Shown in pieces: positions 62,640 to 64,000 of a DNA stretch of 64,000 nt; positions within the stretch are counted from its first letter, which is position 1; each line of letters begins with the position of its first letter. This DNA comes from JBGTSJ01 sp041940305 (GTDB taxonomy: Bacteria; Planctomycetota; Planctomycetia; Planctomycetales; Planctomycetaceae), in NCBI GenBank assembly GCA_041940305.1, contig JBGTSJ010000002.1:186001-250000 (forward strand). The letters are read 5' to 3'. The notes under the pieces are model-generated. The model saw nothing but the letters and a program-made list of their open reading frames with translations. It was not told the DNA's origin and did no database searches. The position numbers were made by a program, and so were the translations under genes.

Positions 62640-62786
62640 TGGCGTGGTCAATCCTGCATGAAGAGGTACGGTGTGACGTCAGTTTAGCGGATCGACCGGC
62701 CGTGAAAACCGAACCCGTTCGACACGCCAGGACGCAGTGAAAAACTGCTCACTCCCGCCCTCACTGAATCATCAATGCAATATGGC

Positions 62787-62792
62787 TATACT
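62787..62792 (+). promoter_or_regulatory. Candidate -10 element TATACT upstream of the second DUF1501 gene
   Basis: TATACT with a preceding GGC lies 34 bases before the ATG at 62827. No good -35 is seen. It would put the start point near 62799, which excludes the in-frame ATG at 62782 as the usual start. Confidence 0.35.
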
Positions 62793-62826
62793 CCAAACGT
62801 CCCTCGACTGCACGCTGGATGCTGAA

Positions 62827-64000
62827 ATGAGTGAAGCGTCACAACTCTCCTTCGCCAGCCGTGACCTGTTGAATCGGCGGGGATTCCTGGCACACACGGG
62901 AACCGCGCTTAGTGGAATTGCGCTGGCCGGATTGCTGCGCCAGGATGGCCTGCTGGCCGATGCGGATCCGCAGCCGATTCGACCGTTGATCGATCCCACC
63001 CGCCCCTACGCTCCCCGGGACGCTCACTTCGCGGCGAAGGCGAAGCAGGTGCTGGTGATCTTCTGCAGTGGGGCGCTGAGTCACATCGATACGTTCGATT
63101 ACAAGCCGGAACTGATCGCCCGGCACGATCAGCCGCTGCCGGGGAACGCGGACCTCAAGACGTTCCAGGGCGAGAACGGCAATCTCACCAAGCCGCTCTA
63201 TGACTTCCGCCCCCGCGGCGAATGCGGCAAGCTCACCAGCGACTTGCTGCCGCGGCTGGGCGAGCTGGCCGACGATTTCTGCTTCCTGCATTCGCTCACC
63301 ACGAAAACGAACACGCACGGTCCCGGGGAGAACTGCATGTCCACCGGGTTCACCCTCGACGGCTTTCCGTCGATGGGGGCCTGGACGACGTACGCCCTCG
63401 GCAGCGAGAACCAGGATCTCCCGGCGTTTGTCGCCATCCCTGACCCCCGCGGGAACCCGCAGTCCGCCGGCAACAACTGGGGACCGGGTTTTCTGCCGGC
63501 GCTGTTCCAGGGGACACCGTTCAATGCCCAGCAGCCGATCCGCTATCTGGCCCGGCCCGAGGGAGTGAGTGCGGAGGAGGAACGGGCCACGCGCGATTTC
63601 CTGCAGCGGCTCAATGCGCGGCACCTGGAGGAGTTCCCGGGCGACAGCGATCTGGCGGCCCGCATCGCGTCGTACGAACTGGCGGCGCGCATGCAGCTGG
63701 CCGTGCCCGAACTGACCGACCTGTCGTCCGAGCCCGCGCATCTGCTGGCGAGGTACGGGGCAGACTCAACGAATGCCAACAAGGCGGGGTTCGCCCGGAA
63801 CTGCATCCTCGCGCGGCGTTTGATCGAATCGGGCGTCCGCTGCGTGCAGCTGTTTAACGGCGCGTACGCCATGGGCGAGGGCGTCGGCAACTGGGACGGC
63901 CACAAGGCGCTGGGTGAGCAGTACCCGATTCACGCGGAGATCCTGGACCAGCCGGCCGCAGCCCTTATCAGCGACCTCAAGCAGCGCGGACTGCTGGAAC
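62827..64000 (+). CDS. DUF1501 domain-containing protein with Tat signal, C-terminus cut by window edge
   Basis: 391 codons are visible and the gene continues to the right. The N-terminus has a Tat signal (LNRRGFLAHTGTALSG, Arg17-Arg18), then KAKQVLVIFCSGALSHIDTF, LHSLTTKTNTHGPGENCMST and VRCVQLFNGAY, the blocks of the DUF1501 family. It is a different subtype from the gene at 1904, with little similarity outside the core. A partner DUF1549/DUF1553 gene might follow beyond the window. An ATG at 62782 is in frame but overlaps the candidate -10. Confidence 0.94.
   Translation, partial: MSEASQLSFASRDLLNRRGFLAHTGTALSGIALAGLLRQDGLLADADPQPIRPLIDPTRPYAPRDAHFAAKAKQVLVIFCSGALSHIDTFDYKPELIARHDQPLPGNADLKTFQGENGNLTKPLYDFRPRGECGKLTSDLLPRLGELADDFCFLHSLTTKTNTHGPGENCMSTGFTLDGFPSMGAWTTYALGSENQDLPAFVAIPDPRGNPQSAGNNWGPGFLPALFQGTPFNAQQPIRYLARPEGVSAEEERATRDFLQRLNARHLEEFPGDSDLAARIASYELAARMQLAVPELTDLSSEPAHLLARYGADSTNANKAGFARNCILARRLIESGVRCVQLFNGAYAMGEGVGNWDGHKALGEQYPIHAEILDQPAAALISDLKQRGLLE

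Overview
The window looks like chromosomal DNA from a planctomycete, probably the Planctomycetaceae or a close relative. The evidence is GC-rich sequence, two Tat-exported DUF1501 proteins, a DUF1559 protein with a type IV pilin-like N-terminus, a multihaem cytochrome, many secreted proteins of unknown function, and scattered short GC-rich palindromes. No rRNA, tRNA, CRISPR array, phage or insertion sequence was seen. About 49 protein genes can be supported. An aminotransferase is cut by the left edge and a DUF1501 gene by the right edge.

Layout. 1-7 kb: aminotransferase, an unknown protein, DUF1501 protein, 12-haem cytochrome and a dienelactone hydrolase-like enzyme. 7-11 kb (minus strand): a Kai-type unit in the order kaiC, kaiB, kaiB, hybrid histidine kinase, with no kaiA. 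11-18 kb: accA, a Ser/Thr kinase with a proline-rich tail, an HlyD-like adaptor, a thioredoxin-fold protein and a small membrane protein flanked by direct repeats. 18-24 kb: soluble transhydrogenase sthA, an esterase, a YiiX-like hydrolase and membrane proteins. 24-38 kb (minus strand): an alpha-glucan/trehalose block in the transcription order glgX, treS-maltokinase fusion, malQ, treZ, treY. 38-44 kb: a stress/envelope island with a CsbD protein, several small proteins sharing one kind of C-terminal membrane anchor, a Holin-X-like protein, an AI-2E exporter family member, YihY/BrkB, BON and DUF3309 proteins. 44-53 kb: ABC ATPase with a large membrane partner, recQ, a SLOG-fold protein, a cytochrome P450 and an EEP-family phosphatase/nuclease. 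53-57 kb (minus strand): DUF1559, lipoprotein, DUF4198-Kelch and a small secreted protein, behind a promoter with a perfect Fur-like palindrome. 57-64 kb: degenerate response regulator, tadA, a zinc-ribbon membrane protein, an HEXXH lipoprotein, purE and the second DUF1501 gene.

How genes fit together. The glucan block can debranch and rearrange glycogen-type glucans (GlgX, MalQ) and turn them into trehalose (TreY, TreZ). TreS can interconvert trehalose and maltose, but its fused maltokinase domain has lost its expected catalytic residues. The Kai unit is compact enough to be one transcript and joins clock-type ATPase and fold-switching proteins to a two-component output. The 38-41 kb island looks like a coordinated membrane stress response built around one repeated anchor module. 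Functions are from recognised motifs and families; no database search was possible.
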